64,000 nt of DNA. Origin: Streptomyces griseicoloratus (GTDB taxonomy: Bacteria; Actinomycetota; Actinomycetes; Streptomycetales; Streptomycetaceae). Made by a program: the position numbers and the translations under genes. Below, one piece after another: positions 1 through 8,464 of the stretch; the first letter of the stretch is position 1; each line of letters begins with the position of its first letter. Location: assembly GCF_014534645.1 (NCBI RefSeq), contig NZ_JACVQF010000186.1:84641-148640 (forward strand), read 5' to 3'. Under the pieces are notes generated by a model that saw nothing but the letters and a program-made list of their open reading frames with translations, had not been told where the DNA came from and did no database searches.

Positions 1-236
1 TCGGGCTGTTCCCCTTCCCCAGGCGCATCGAACGTATCTGGACAGGACGGTAACCGGACGCAGGCGGCCGGATTCGGTCTCACGCGCCGGGCACCGCCGG
101 ACGAGTCGGCGCCGGTCGGGCCCGGTGCGGAAGGGGGCACTGAGGAAAACCCCAGCGACGTCCGGTGGTTGTCCGCACCCCAGGTCGGTGGGACACCGCA
201 TGGTGCCGGACCCCGGCGGCGCGGCAGCCTTGGATC

Positions 237-1598
237 ATGAAACGACATCGGACCGCAACCGTTGTGACCCTGTTCGTCACCCTCGGCACGGTCACGGCCG
301 GCACCCCGGCCGTGGCGGCGCACGCCCCGGCCGCGCCCGTCCGCGTGGCCGAGTCGGCCACCCCGGTCGTCGCCGCCCTGGACCGGGCCGCGCACCCCCT
401 GCGTACCGTGGAACCGGGCGGTGACACCCGAGATCTGCGCCCCCTGGACCGGATGACCGGCGACGCGCGTGTGGTCGGCCTGGGCGAGGCCACGCACAGC
501 TCCCACGACTTCTTCTCCCTCAAGGACCGCGTCTTCCGCCACCTCGTCGAGGCGAAGGGCTTCCGCACGTTCGCGCTGGAAGCGCCGTGGAGCACCGGCC
601 TGCGGCTCGACGAGTACGTGGTGCACGGCAAGGGGGACCCGCGGCGCATCATGCGCGACGAGTTCCAGCGCGACTACCTGTGGTGGAACAACACCGACTT
701 TCTGCGGCTCGTGGAATGGATGCGCGCGTACAACGTGCGCCACCCCGGCGACCCGGTGCGGTTCATGGGCGACGACACCGCCTGGACCGGCCCCGAGCTG
801 TACGACGCGGTCACCCGGTACGTGGCCGAGACCCGCCCCGGGCTGAGCGCACGCTTCGCCGAGCTCTACCGCGGTCTGCGGCCCACCGTGGCGACGGGGA
901 CGTACATCGAGCAGTACCTGAACAAGCCGCTCACCGACCGCAAGGAGATGGCGGAGCGCACCGGCGAGGCGCTGCGGCTGCTGCGGCGCCAGGGACCGGG
1001 CCGCGACCGGGAGGCCTACGACCGGGCCGTGCAGCACGCCACCGCGATCGACCGGACCGCCGGGCAGTACGCCTTCGACCTCGACGACCCGGAGCAGACC
1101 GCCGCGGCCATGCGGTACCGCGACGAGGCGATGGCCGCCAACGTCGTCTGGTGGCAGCGGCACACCGGCACCAAGGTGCTGCTGTCCGCGCACAACGCCC
1201 ACATCGCGTACGAGACCATGGATCCCGCGCACTACCCGAGGATGCAGGGCGCCTTCCTGCGGGACCGCCTCGGCGCCGGATACCTCGGCATCGGCCTCAC
1301 CTTCGACCGGGGTTCGTTCAACGCCACGGGGCCGGACGGCGCCATCCACCGCTGGACGCTGGGACCGGCGGGCCCGGGCAGCAACGAACGGACGCTGGAC
1401 CGGGTGCGCCACCGCGACTACATCGCCGACCTGCGGACCGTCGGGTCCCCGGCCGGGGCGTGGCTCGCCCGGGCCCGGCCGACGCGCAGCATCGGCACCG
1501 ACTATCCCGACGGCCCGTACGACATAGCGCTCGCCCGCAGCCACGACGTGCTGATCCACCTCCACCAGGTGGAGGCGGCACGGCTGCGGGACCGGTGA
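237..1598 (+). CDS. Secreted erythromycin esterase family protein
   Basis: The 453-residue product starts with a Lys/Arg-His n-region and a hydrophobic stretch ending near AVAAHA, a likely Sec signal peptide, so it is probably extracytoplasmic. The mature part matches the erythromycin esterase (EreA/EreB-like) family: GEATHSSHDFF near residues 80-90 fits the family's Gly-Glu-x-x-His motif, and HNAHIAYETM near residue 320 supplies another conserved His region. Characterised members hydrolyse macrolide lactones, but most streptomycete members have no known substrate, so macrolide hydrolysis is only one possibility. I chose the ATG at 237 over the GTG at 165 because it places the signal peptide at the N-terminus. 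Nothing upstream to base 1 is recognised. Confidence 0.85.
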   Translation: MKRHRTATVVTLFVTLGTVTAGTPAVAAHAPAAPVRVAESATPVVAALDRAAHPLRTVEPGGDTRDLRPLDRMTGDARVVGLGEATHSSHDFFSLKDRVFRHLVEAKGFRTFALEAPWSTGLRLDEYVVHGKGDPRRIMRDEFQRDYLWWNNTDFLRLVEWMRAYNVRHPGDPVRFMGDDTAWTGPELYDAVTRYVAETRPGLSARFAELYRGLRPTVATGTYIEQYLNKPLTDRKEMAERTGEALRLLRRQGPGRDREAYDRAVQHATAIDRTAGQYAFDLDDPEQTAAAMRYRDEAMAANVVWWQRHTGTKVLLSAHNAHIAYETMDPAHYPRMQGAFLRDRLGAGYLGIGLTFDRGSFNATGPDGAIHRWTLGPAGPGSNERTLDRVRHRDYIADLRTVGSPAGAWLARARPTRSIGTDYPDGPYDIALARSHDVLIHLHQVEAARLRDR

Positions 1599-1642
1599 GC
1601 CGTCCCGGGCGGCGGCCGGTCAGGCGGCGGGCTCGTCGCGGG

Positions 1643-2137
1643 TCAGGCGGTCAGCTTGTCGAGGAAGGCGGACAGATTCGCCGTGGTCCTGGCGATCTGC
1701 TCCTCCAGGGTGAGGCTCTCCTCGAAGCGGGCGCCGGTCTCCGGCACCTTCTTCCCGCGCAGGTAGAGGGAGCAGGCGAGGTCGGTGCACATGTACAGGC
1801 CGACGGAGTTGCCCTCGCGGCCGGCCGGGCCCGCCTTGCGCGCGGTCATCAGCGACACACCGCCCCTGGGGTGGGTGGTCAGGCACAGTGAGCACATGCT
1901 GCGGTGGAAGAAGCCGCGCTGGGCGGGCTGGAAGCGCAGGGCCACGCCGACGAGGCGGTCCCCGCGCTCGGTGACCAGATGGCTGCGGTCGGGCGCTCCC
2001 GGATCCCGCCAGCCCAGGAAGTCGAGGTCGTCCCAGGGCAGCTCCCCGAGATCACGGGGCACGGCCAGCCGCTTGGCCTCGCCCTTGGAGCAGTTGATGA
2101 ACGAGCCGCGGATGTCCTGCTCGGTGAGTGGTCTCAT
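1643..2137 (-). CDS. FBP/FusB-like elongation factor G-binding protein
   Basis: The 164-residue protein carries the FBP C-terminal treble-clef zinc finger. Cysteine pairs CSLC (about residues 82-85) and CTDLAC (about 117-122) are spaced as in FusB-family proteins. FusB binds EF-G on the ribosome and rescues it from fusidic acid; actinobacterial homologues are conserved but mostly untested. The ATG at 2137 follows GGGAGA at a good distance. The gene is transcribed away from the small acidic gene at 2314, and the spacer between them holds a perfect 19-base inverted repeat. Family assignment is strong; a role in translation or antibiotic tolerance is inferred. Confidence 0.85.
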   Translation of the reverse strand: MRPLTEQDIRGSFINCSKGEAKRLAVPRDLGELPWDDLDFLGWRDPGAPDRSHLVTERGDRLVGVALRFQPAQRGFFHRSMCSLCLTTHPRGGVSLMTARKAGPAGREGNSVGLYMCTDLACSLYLRGKKVPETGARFEESLTLEEQIARTTANLSAFLDKLTA

Positions 2138-2176
2138 GGGGAGTCTCCCGGTGCCGTGTAGCGCTGTACTAAGTAG

Positions 2177-2195
2177 AACCTAGGAAGCCTAGGTT
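2177..2195. promoter_or_regulatory. Inverted repeat, candidate operator
   Basis: AACCTAGG and CCTAGGTT form perfect 8-base arms around a 3-base spacer in an AT-richer stretch 40-58 bases upstream of the EF-G-binding-protein gene. A further TAGCCTACGTAG tract follows. The position fits an operator overlapping the promoter of the minus-strand gene. No regulator for it is recognised nearby. Confidence 0.45.
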
Positions 2196-2313
2196 TTCAC
2201 CTAGCCTACGTAGCCTCAAAGAGAGAGGCCAATGGTTTTCGCGGGAGGTTTCGCTGGTCATCGCGGAGGTACCCGATGCGGCTCGGACCAGGACGACAGC
2301 GAGGGAGAGCGCC

Positions 2314-2667
2314 GTGACCGACCAGCGCCCCGAAGGACCGGGCGAGAGCGGTTCCCCCGTGCCGCGGGACATGCCGGACCAGCAGGCCGGCATGGGTGAG
2401 GACCCGTGGGAGGTCGCACCCGCCGAGGCCGGCCCGGAGCAGGGCGACGAGACGGCCGGGCCGGGGGAGTCCGACGACAGGAGCGCCGGGCCGGCGGAGT
2501 CCGAGGAGACCGCCGGCGGCGACGAGTCCGCCCCGCCGGCCGGGCCGGACTCCGGCGTGGCCACCGACGTCCCCGACACCGACGAGGCCGGGACCGGGCG
2601 CCAGGGGGCTCCGCACTCCGGCGCCGTACACCCCGAGCACCCCGTCCCCGACGAGTCCTCCGGCTGA
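2314..2667 (+). CDS. Small acidic, low-complexity hypothetical protein
   Basis: This encodes 117 residues dominated by Glu, Asp, Gly, Pro, Ala and Ser. There is no hydrophobic segment, no cysteine and no recognisable fold, so it is probably disordered and soluble. The GTG start is preceded by GAGGGAG at a suitable distance, which supports translation. Streptomycetes often encode such proteins next to housekeeping genes, with no known function. It stands alone between two minus-strand genes. It is probably real, but its function cannot be stated. Confidence 0.6.
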   Translation: MTDQRPEGPGESGSPVPRDMPDQQAGMGEDPWEVAPAEAGPEQGDETAGPGESDDRSAGPAESEETAGGDESAPPAGPDSGVATDVPDTDEAGTGRQGAPHSGAVHPEHPVPDESSG

Positions 2668-2730
2668 CCGCCTGCCGCTGCGGGCGGGGCCGGGGTGGCC
2701 GGGTGGCCGGGTGCTCAAGCGGCCCGGTGC

Positions 2731-3762
2731 TCAGCCGACCTTGCGGCCGCGCAGGGGCTCGGTCCGGGCGCCCGCGCCCTGCCGCAGCCCTTGCAGGAAC
2801 TCCTCCAGCACCTCTGTCGCGGTGTGCTCCGGGTGCCAGCCGAGGACCGCACGCGCACGCGTGCAGTCCATCAGCGGCAGCCGCAGTACCGCGTCGAACA
2901 GGTGCGGGGAGGCGGGCAGCAGATGCAGGCCCCATGCGGCGGCGATCGCCGAGCGGGCCGCGGTGCGGGGCAGCCGCACCGGGCGGGCCCCGAACATCTC
3001 GGCCAGCACCGTGGCGTCGACGGGCGGCTCGGCCGCCAGGTTGAACGCGCCCCGGGCCTCGCCGGAGCGCACCGCCAGACGGTAGGCGCCCGCGGCGTCG
3101 TCGGTGTGCAGCGCCTGCACGCGCAGGCCGGGGACGTCCGGCAGGAAGGGCAGCAGTTCGGGGCGCGCCAGCGGGCCCGGCAGGAACCGGCCGCCGAAGA
3201 TCCGGCGCTGCTCGCTGGCGGACTCGCGCTTGAAGAGGAACGCGGGCCGCATCCGGGCCACGCGGATGCCCGGATGATCGCGCTCGAAGGTGTCCAGGGC
3301 GCGCTCCAGGTAGGCCTTCTCCCGGCAGTACGCCGCGTCCGGCCAGCCGTGCGTCGGCCAGCTCTCGTCCACCGCGTGATCCTTCGGCCCCGGCGAGTAC
3401 GCGCCGACCGAGGAGGCGTGCACCAGCGTCGGCACCCCGGCCGTGGCCACCGCCTCGAACACCCGGATGGAGCCGAGGACGTTCGTGCGCCAGGTCGTCG
3501 CCGGGTCGTGCGTCGGCTGGAACGCCCAGGCCAGATGGACCACGGCGTCGGCGCCCGCGAAGTGACCGGTCAGGTCCGCCTGCCCGGAGGCCAGGTCGAC
3601 GGCGGCCCACTCCGTCTTCGCCGGCGACCACTCGGGGATCCGCCGGGCCAGACCCAGGACGGACCCGACCTCCGGATCCTCGGAGAGGAGTCGCACCACG
3701 CTGGTCCCCACGTTGCCGGTGGCGCCCGTGACCACGATCCTGCTGCCCGTTCCGCTGCTCAC
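2731..3762 (-). CDS. NAD-dependent epimerase/dehydratase (extended SDR)
   Basis: The 343-residue protein has the Rossmann signature TGATGNVG near residue 14 and the catalytic pair in AAYCREKAYLE (Tyr-x-x-x-Lys), with the preceding Ser in HASSVGAY. This is the extended short-chain dehydrogenase fold of sugar-nucleotide epimerases and related reductases. No sugar pathway surrounds it, so the substrate is unknown. The GTG start has AGGAG six bases upstream. Between it and the next upstream minus-strand gene lie a candidate structured RNA and an intrinsic terminator, so this gene probably has its own promoter or is read through under control. Confidence 0.85.
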   Translation of the reverse strand: MSSGTGSRIVVTGATGNVGTSVVRLLSEDPEVGSVLGLARRIPEWSPAKTEWAAVDLASGQADLTGHFAGADAVVHLAWAFQPTHDPATTWRTNVLGSIRVFEAVATAGVPTLVHASSVGAYSPGPKDHAVDESWPTHGWPDAAYCREKAYLERALDTFERDHPGIRVARMRPAFLFKRESASEQRRIFGGRFLPGPLARPELLPFLPDVPGLRVQALHTDDAAGAYRLAVRSGEARGAFNLAAEPPVDATVLAEMFGARPVRLPRTAARSAIAAAWGLHLLPASPHLFDAVLRLPLMDCTRARAVLGWHPEHTATEVLEEFLQGLRQGAGARTEPLRGRKVG

Positions 3763-3883
3763 CTTCGGCTCCTCTCGGCCGTTCCCCTCGGGCGGAGGTC
3801 ACCGGGTACCCCGCCTCGCCCGGGCGGCACGTGACGCACGGCCGGAGGCGGGACCGGGGCGGAACCGGGCAAAGCGGGGCGGG

Positions 3884-3926
3884 AAAAGGAAGAGCCCCGA
3901 CCGGACGGGGGAATCACGGTCGGGGC
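3884..3926 (-). terminator. Intrinsic terminator on the minus strand
   Basis: GCCCCGACC and GGTCGGGGC (3894-3902 and 3918-3926) form a 9-base-pair perfect stem with a 15-base loop. On the minus strand it is followed by a pyrimidine tract, TCTTCCTTTT. It lies just 3' of the candidate structured RNA and about 120 bases before the start of the epimerase gene. Confidence 0.6.
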
Positions 3927-4077
3927 GGTCTGTGGTGGATACGGATGGCGGTCGCCTCTCGGCGAAGGGCTCCACAGGGCTTCAGCCGAACGATCTTCCC
4001 TGTGGGCGATAGGTGAGGCCCGGGGACACTGTCCCATCCGTACCCACGCCCTCCTCAACGGGGAACGAGCTCCCCGT
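3927..4077 (-). ncRNA. Candidate structured RNA, possibly 6S-like or a leader RNA
   Basis: On the minus strand, 4034-4047 pairs with 3935-3948 over 14 base pairs, including one G-U pair that would be an A-C mismatch on the plus strand; this points to the minus strand as the functional one. The enclosed sequence holds a hairpin at 4023-4035 (GGGAC arms), an 8-base-pair stem 3972-3979/3998-4005, and a tetraloop hairpin 3952-3965. An extra 7-base-pair hairpin lies at 4058-4077. The terminator at 3894-3926 follows nine bases after the closing helix. A closing stem, a wide bubble with a small 3'-side hairpin and an apical stem is the general 6S layout, but a riboswitch or attenuator for the epimerase gene is equally possible. 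Confidence 0.35.
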
Positions 4078-4112
4078 GTTCCACCGTCTGTCGCTTTTTG
4101 GGGTGATCTGAG

Positions 4113-5393
4113 TCACTGCTCCTCGATGTCCGGAACGACCTCGGCCCACACGTCCTCGGCCTGCAGCAGCAGGGTGCCGAGGACCGCGGTCCGCGCGGGT
4201 CCCCGCCCGGCGGGGTCCCGCAGCCCGTCCTGCAGCCGGCGGTGCAGCTCCCTCATCGTCGCCTCCGTCGCGCTTTCGAGGCGGGTGGGTGCCGCCTCGC
4301 CCAGCAGCCGGCCTGCCTCGGCGTGGCAGGCGTCGCCGATGAGCTCCAGCAGGTGCGCGTACAGGTCCAGCACCGGTCCTTCGGGCGCGGCCGGCGTCCG
4401 CTGCTCGTCGGCGGCCACCGCCAGCGTCCGGGTCAGCGCCGTGATGTTCCCGGTCACGCGGCTCCAGCGCTGGTCCTCCTCCTCGGGCGGGGCGGCCGGC
4501 GGTGCGCGGCGCAGGGCACGCAGCGGGCCGTACGTCAGGCGCAGGCTCTCCTGGCTCCAGGACCGGGCCGAGGCCAGCGCGTCCAGGCGCCGCTGCAGCC
4601 GCGCCGCCTCGCTCGACCAGCCGGCCGCGGTCTGCGCGTCCCACTCGGTCTCCCGCAGGTCGGTGGCGACGGTGTGCAGGACGTCGCCCGCCTGCCGCGC
4701 GAGCGCCACCAGGTTCTCCCGGACGTCCCGCAGGTGGATCGGCGGCAGCACCAGGGCGTTGACCGCCACGCCGATGACCGCGCCGAGCGCCGCCTGCCCC
4801 ACCCGGTGCCCGACCGCGGACGTCGAGACGGCCGTCCCGGAGGCCAGGGTGAACACGGCCGTGGTCGCCGCGTAGACGCCCTGGTCGCCGAAGCGCGACC
4901 AGTTGGCCAGCAGCATCAGCACCGGCAGGGACAGCGCCAGCGCGCCGGTGGTGTCGTCGGTGACGGCCTGGGCCAGCGACGCCAGCAGCGCCCCCGCGCA
5001 GATCGCCGTGAACTGCTGCGCGGCCTGCCGCACCGAGCTGTAGACGGTGGCCTGCACGAGGACCAGTGCGACCCAGGGCGCCATGAGCGCCATCGGATCG
5101 TCCAGCCAGACCCCCGCCACGGCCCAGGCGATCAGCGCGGCGCCCGCCGCCTTCAGCGACTGCACGACCAGGTCGCGCTCGCGGCCCGGCCCGCGCCACG
5201 CGGCCCGGACCGACCGTCCCACGGCGCACGCCCCGCGCCGTACCGTGTCCACCGGCCGCAGCCCCCGCAGCGCCTGCCGGGCGGCGCTCGTCCACCGGCC
5301 CCGGTGCCGTACCGCAGCGCCCGCGGCGTCGTCCCGGTCCGCTCGCCGGGCGCGCCGCAGCCTGCGGCGCGCCGCGTCCGTCACACGGTCCAT
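4113..5393 (-). CDS. FUSC family (aromatic-acid-exporter-like) membrane protein
   Basis: The 426-residue protein starts with a basic cytoplasmic region, then has about six hydrophobic segments between residues 65 and 220, including LIAWAVAGVWLDD, LMAPWVALVLVQATV and a Gly/Ala-rich pair near GQAALGAVIGVAVNALV. A long soluble C-terminal region follows. This is the FUSC/ArAE-like half-protein architecture, linked in other bacteria to export of aromatic acids; the substrate here is unknown. I chose the ATG at 5393 because the 43 upstream residues look like shadow translation. The HAD phosphatase gene lies just upstream on the same strand. The candidate RNA begins just past its stop codon. Confidence 0.8.
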   Translation of the reverse strand: MDRVTDAARRRLRRARRADRDDAAGAAVRHRGRWTSAARQALRGLRPVDTVRRGACAVGRSVRAAWRGPGRERDLVVQSLKAAGAALIAWAVAGVWLDDPMALMAPWVALVLVQATVYSSVRQAAQQFTAICAGALLASLAQAVTDDTTGALALSLPVLMLLANWSRFGDQGVYAATTAVFTLASGTAVSTSAVGHRVGQAALGAVIGVAVNALVLPPIHLRDVRENLVALARQAGDVLHTVATDLRETEWDAQTAAGWSSEAARLQRRLDALASARSWSQESLRLTYGPLRALRRAPPAAPPEEEDQRWSRVTGNITALTRTLAVAADEQRTPAAPEGPVLDLYAHLLELIGDACHAEAGRLLGEAAPTRLESATEATMRELHRRLQDGLRDPAGRGPARTAVLGTLLLQAEDVWAEVVPDIEEQ

Positions 5394-5454
5394 GTGATGC
5401 CGGGTGTCCGCATGGCCGGGCGGCGCACAAGGCCCTCGCGCGTCCCGGGCCGGC

Positions 5455-6111
5455 TCATGCCAGCGGGCTGTCCGCCAGGGCCGCCAGCAGATGGGCGGGG
5501 CCGGCGTAGACCGCCTCCGCACCCGCCTCCTCCAGGTCGGCGCGGGGCAGACCGCCGCACAGCACGCCGACGCAGCGGACCCCGGCCCTGCTGCCCGCGC
5601 GCATGTCCCAGACGGTGTCGCCGACGAACACGGCCCGCTCGGCGGGCACCCCGGCCAGCTCCAGCGCGTGTTCGACCGGCTCGGGCGCCGGCTTGCCCGC
5701 GTCGACGTCGTCGGCGCTCGCGGTGGCGGTGATGGCGTCGTCCGCGCCGATCGCCCGCCGCAGCGCGCTCAGTTCCGCGCCGCCCGCGGAGGTGGCGAGG
5801 ACCACCTTCCAGCCGTCGCGGGACAGGCGCCGCAGCAGGTCCCCGGCGTCCGGAAGGGCGGGCAGCCGGTCGAAGTACTGCCCGTACAGCGCCTTGTGGG
5901 CCTGGCTCAGCCACGCGTCGCCGTCCTTGTCGCGGTCGTCGCCCAGCAGGTGGGCGATCAGGTCGGTGGAGGCCAGCCCCACGGCGCGGTGCACGGCGTG
6001 CATCGGCACCCGGTGTCCCGCCTGCCGGAACGCCTCCCACCAAGTCACCACGTGCAGATGGTTGGTGTCGACGAGGGTTCCGTCCACGTCGAACACGGCC
6101 GCCCGTTCCAT
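5455..6111 (-). CDS. HAD family hydrolase (phosphatase)
   Basis: The 218-residue protein shows all HAD motifs: FDVDGTLVD at residues 7-15 with the nucleophilic first Asp, the Ser/Thr motif in LATSAGG, the Lys in GKPAPEP, and FVGDTVWDM. The short helical cap after motif I fits the beta-phosphoglucomutase/phosphoglycolate phosphatase branch. The substrate is not predictable. The ATG at 6111 is chosen over longer readings because the FDVDGT motif normally lies within the first ten residues. Two 30-base tandem repeats lie immediately upstream. Confidence 0.88.
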   Translation of the reverse strand: MERAAVFDVDGTLVDTNHLHVVTWWEAFRQAGHRVPMHAVHRAVGLASTDLIAHLLGDDRDKDGDAWLSQAHKALYGQYFDRLPALPDAGDLLRRLSRDGWKVVLATSAGGAELSALRRAIGADDAITATASADDVDAGKPAPEPVEHALELAGVPAERAVFVGDTVWDMRAGSRAGVRCVGVLCGGLPRADLEEAGAEAVYAGPAHLLAALADSPLA

Positions 6112-6124
6112 GCACCGTTCCCTT

Positions 6125-6184
6125 TCTCGTGCCCGGTCGCCACTCTGGTACCGCTCTCGTGCCCGGTCGCCCCGCGGGTACCAC
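6125..6184. repeat. Two-copy 30-base tandem repeat
   Basis: Two adjacent 30-base units (6125-6154 and 6155-6184) share an identical first 17 bases and the GGTACC near their ends. They occupy the whole gap between the PHP-domain gene and the HAD gene, so they could carry the HAD promoter or ribosome binding region. Confidence 0.6.
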
Positions 6185-6185
6185 G

Positions 6186-7223
6186 TCAGCGGGCCGCCAC
6201 TCCGGACGGCGTACGGCCCTCCCGGGTCCAGGCCAGCAGCTCCCGACGGGTCCAGGTGGTCACCACCCGCTCGGCGGGCACCCCGCACTCCTCGGCCCGG
6301 GCGCAGCCGTTGATCTGCCAGTCCAGCTGCCCCGGCGCGTGCGCGTCGGTGTCGATCGAGAACAGCACGCCCGCCTCCACCGCCCGGCGCAGCAGCCGCC
6401 GGGGCGGGTCGAGCCGTTCCGGCCGGCTGTTGATCTCCAGCGCCGTGCCGGACTCCGCGCAGGCCGCGAACACCGCGTCCGCGTCGAACTCCGACTCCGG
6501 ACGCCCCCGGCCGCTCAGCAGCCGCCCGGTGCAGTGCCCGAGGACGTCCGCGTGCGGATTGCGTACGGCGGCCACCATGCGGCGGGTCATCGAGCGGGCG
6601 TCCATCCGCAGCTTGGAGTGCACGGACACCACCACGACGTCGAGCCGCTCGAGCAGTTCCGGCTCCTGGTCCAGCGAGCCGTCCTCGAGGATGTCGCACT
6701 CGATGCCCGTGAGCAGCCGGAACGGCGCCCACGTCCCGTTCAGCTCCGCCACCACGTCCAGCTGCTCGCGCAGCCGGTCCGCGGACAGTCCGCGCGCCAC
6801 GGTCAGCCGGGGCGAGTGGTCGGTGAGCACCGCCCACTCGTGGCCGAGCGCGGCGGCCGCCCGGCCCATCTCCTCGATCGGGCTGCCGCCGTCCGACCAG
6901 TCGGAGTGCAGATGGCAGTCGCCGCGCAGCCGCTGCCGCAGCCGTTCACCGTCCCGCGGGCGCTCGGTCCGCGCCTCGCCCTCCAGCTTCTCCAGGTAGC
7001 CGGGCACCCGGCCGGCCAGCGCCTCGCGCGCCACCTGCGCCGTCTTCGGGCCGACGCCCTGGAGCGACTCCAGCGAGCCGGCCTCCGCCCGCTCGCGCAG
7101 CTCGTCCCCGGGAAGTTCGCGCAGCACCCGGGCGGCGGTCCGGAAGGCGCGGACACGGTACGTCGGCGCCTGGGACCGCTCCAGCAGGAAGGCGATCCGG
7201 TCCAGCGCCTCGACGGGGTCCAT
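6186..7223 (-). CDS. PHP-domain protein with N-terminal helix-hairpin-helix
   Basis: The 345-residue protein has an N-terminal helix-hairpin-helix region like that of family X DNA polymerases (RVRAFRTAARVL, LQGVGPKTAQVA). A PHP metal-dependent phosphoesterase domain follows, with CHLHSDWSDGG near residue 125, VLTDHS, VVSVHSKLR and IDTDAH supplying the metal-binding His and Asp residues. No polymerase palm domain is present, so this is the stand-alone form. Related proteins are annotated as histidinol-phosphatase-like or DNA-repair PHP hydrolases; the HhH suggests nucleic-acid binding. The ATG at 7223 starts the HhH domain; the longer reading only adds shadow sequence. Confidence 0.85.
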   Translation of the reverse strand: MDPVEALDRIAFLLERSQAPTYRVRAFRTAARVLRELPGDELRERAEAGSLESLQGVGPKTAQVAREALAGRVPGYLEKLEGEARTERPRDGERLRQRLRGDCHLHSDWSDGGSPIEEMGRAAAALGHEWAVLTDHSPRLTVARGLSADRLREQLDVVAELNGTWAPFRLLTGIECDILEDGSLDQEPELLERLDVVVVSVHSKLRMDARSMTRRMVAAVRNPHADVLGHCTGRLLSGRGRPESEFDADAVFAACAESGTALEINSRPERLDPPRRLLRRAVEAGVLFSIDTDAHAPGQLDWQINGCARAEECGVPAERVVTTWTRRELLAWTREGRTPSGVAAR

Positions 7224-7360
7224 CGCCACCTCCTCCTCCGGCTCCTCAAGGGTTCCCCAGCACCACGGGGTCCGCACGGCGGGCCGAGCGGTTTGCCCGC
7301 ACCACGCCCGGGTACTGCGGTGCCCCGTCACACCGGACCGCCCCGACGAGGAGACCCGCC

Positions 7361-8170
7361 ATGTCCGCTGCCACGCCGTCCGACGCCAGGGTGGCCGTCA
7401 TCACCGGCTCCGACTCCGGGATCGGCCGCGCCACCGCCGTACGCCTGGCCGAGGCTGGGATGGACATCGGCGTCACCTGGCACACCGACGCCGAGGGCGC
7501 CGAGCGGACCGCCGAGGAGGTCCGCGCCCGGGGCCGGCGGGCGGAGGTCGCCCGGGTGGACCTGACCCGGCTGCCCGCCGCCGCGGACACCGTCGACGAG
7601 CTCTGCGAGCGGCTCGGCCGGATCGACGTCCTGGTCAACAACGCCGGTACGGGCACCGCGACGCCCTTCCTCGACCTGGGGCTCGACGACCTGCGCCATG
7701 TGCTGGACGTGGACCTGGCCGGCCCGTTCCTGTGCGGGCAGAAGGCGGCGCGGCGGATGATCCGGCAGGGCGGCGGCGGCCGGATCGTCAACGTCACCTC
7801 CGTCCACGAACACCAGCCGCGGGTGGGCGCCGCCCCGTACTGCGCGGCCAAGGGCGGCCTCGGCCTGCTCACCCAGGTGATGGCCATCGAGCTCGCCGAG
7901 CACGGCATCACGGTCAACGCGGTCGCCCCCGGCGAGATCGCCACCCCCATGACCGGTCAGGAGGACGTCGACCCGCACACCGAGCGCCGTCCCGGCGTGC
8001 CGCTCGGGCGGCCGGGCGACGCCCGCGAGGTGGCCGCCGTGATCGCCTTCCTCGCGGGGCCGGACGCCACGTACGTCACCGGCGCGTCCTGGAGCGTGGA
8101 CGGCGGCATGCTCCGGATGGGGCCGATGGCCGGATCGCATCTGACGAGCGACGACTGGCGGCGCCCCTGA
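7361..8170 (+). CDS. SDR family oxidoreductase
   Basis: This 269-residue classical short-chain dehydrogenase has the nucleotide-binding motif TGSDSGIG near residue 16, NNAGTG, the catalytic Ser in NVTSVHEH and Tyr-x-x-x-Lys in YCAAK. The C-terminal ATYVTGASWSVDGGM is typical of glucose-1-dehydrogenase-like and 3-oxoacyl-reductase-like members. The substrate is unknown. It is transcribed divergently from the PHP-domain gene, with 137 bases between them. Confidence 0.88.
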   Translation: MSAATPSDARVAVITGSDSGIGRATAVRLAEAGMDIGVTWHTDAEGAERTAEEVRARGRRAEVARVDLTRLPAAADTVDELCERLGRIDVLVNNAGTGTATPFLDLGLDDLRHVLDVDLAGPFLCGQKAARRMIRQGGGGRIVNVTSVHEHQPRVGAAPYCAAKGGLGLLTQVMAIELAEHGITVNAVAPGEIATPMTGQEDVDPHTERRPGVPLGRPGDAREVAAVIAFLAGPDATYVTGASWSVDGGMLRMGPMAGSHLTSDDWRRP

Positions 8171-8227
8171 GCGGCCCGTGGCCTGCGCGCACCGCCGCTA
8201 CCGCCGGTTGCGGCCTACCCTCTATGC

Positions 8228-8464
8228 ATGACCGAAATCGCGAGCCCGCACATCGGCAGTCCGCGGATCCTCGTGCTCGGGGTGCAGCCGGGCACGCCGC
8301 CCTTCCGGATCGTGGAAATCGACGGCCAGGTGGTCGGTGAGGCCAGGGCCGTCACCGACGTGCTGGAGGCCGCCGCGGCCTTCGGCATCACGGTCCACGA
8401 CCTGGACGACCCGGACGTGGTCCGCTGGGTGGGCGGGGACAAGTTCACCTGGACGGTGCACTAG
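8228..8464 (+). CDS. Small conserved hypothetical protein
   Basis: The 78-residue soluble acidic protein has a compact alpha/beta pattern (RILVLGVQPGTPPFRIVEIDG, then VLEAAAAFGITVHDLD) and ends in KFTWTVH. It has no cysteine or signal peptide. The strong third-position GC bias and well-formed ends support a real gene. I recognise it only as a type common in streptomycetes, without known function. Confidence 0.65.
   Translation: MTEIASPHIGSPRILVLGVQPGTPPFRIVEIDGQVVGEARAVTDVLEAAAAFGITVHDLDDPDVVRWVGGDKFTWTVH

Noticed and set aside
80-652. Minus-strand open frame at the left end
   Set aside because: Its translation is Arg/Ser-rich and it overlaps the esterase gene, which has a signal peptide and family motifs.
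3831-4016. Small plus-strand open frame in the structured-RNA region
   Set aside because: There is no codon bias or ribosome binding site, and the region folds into a stem with terminator on the other strand.
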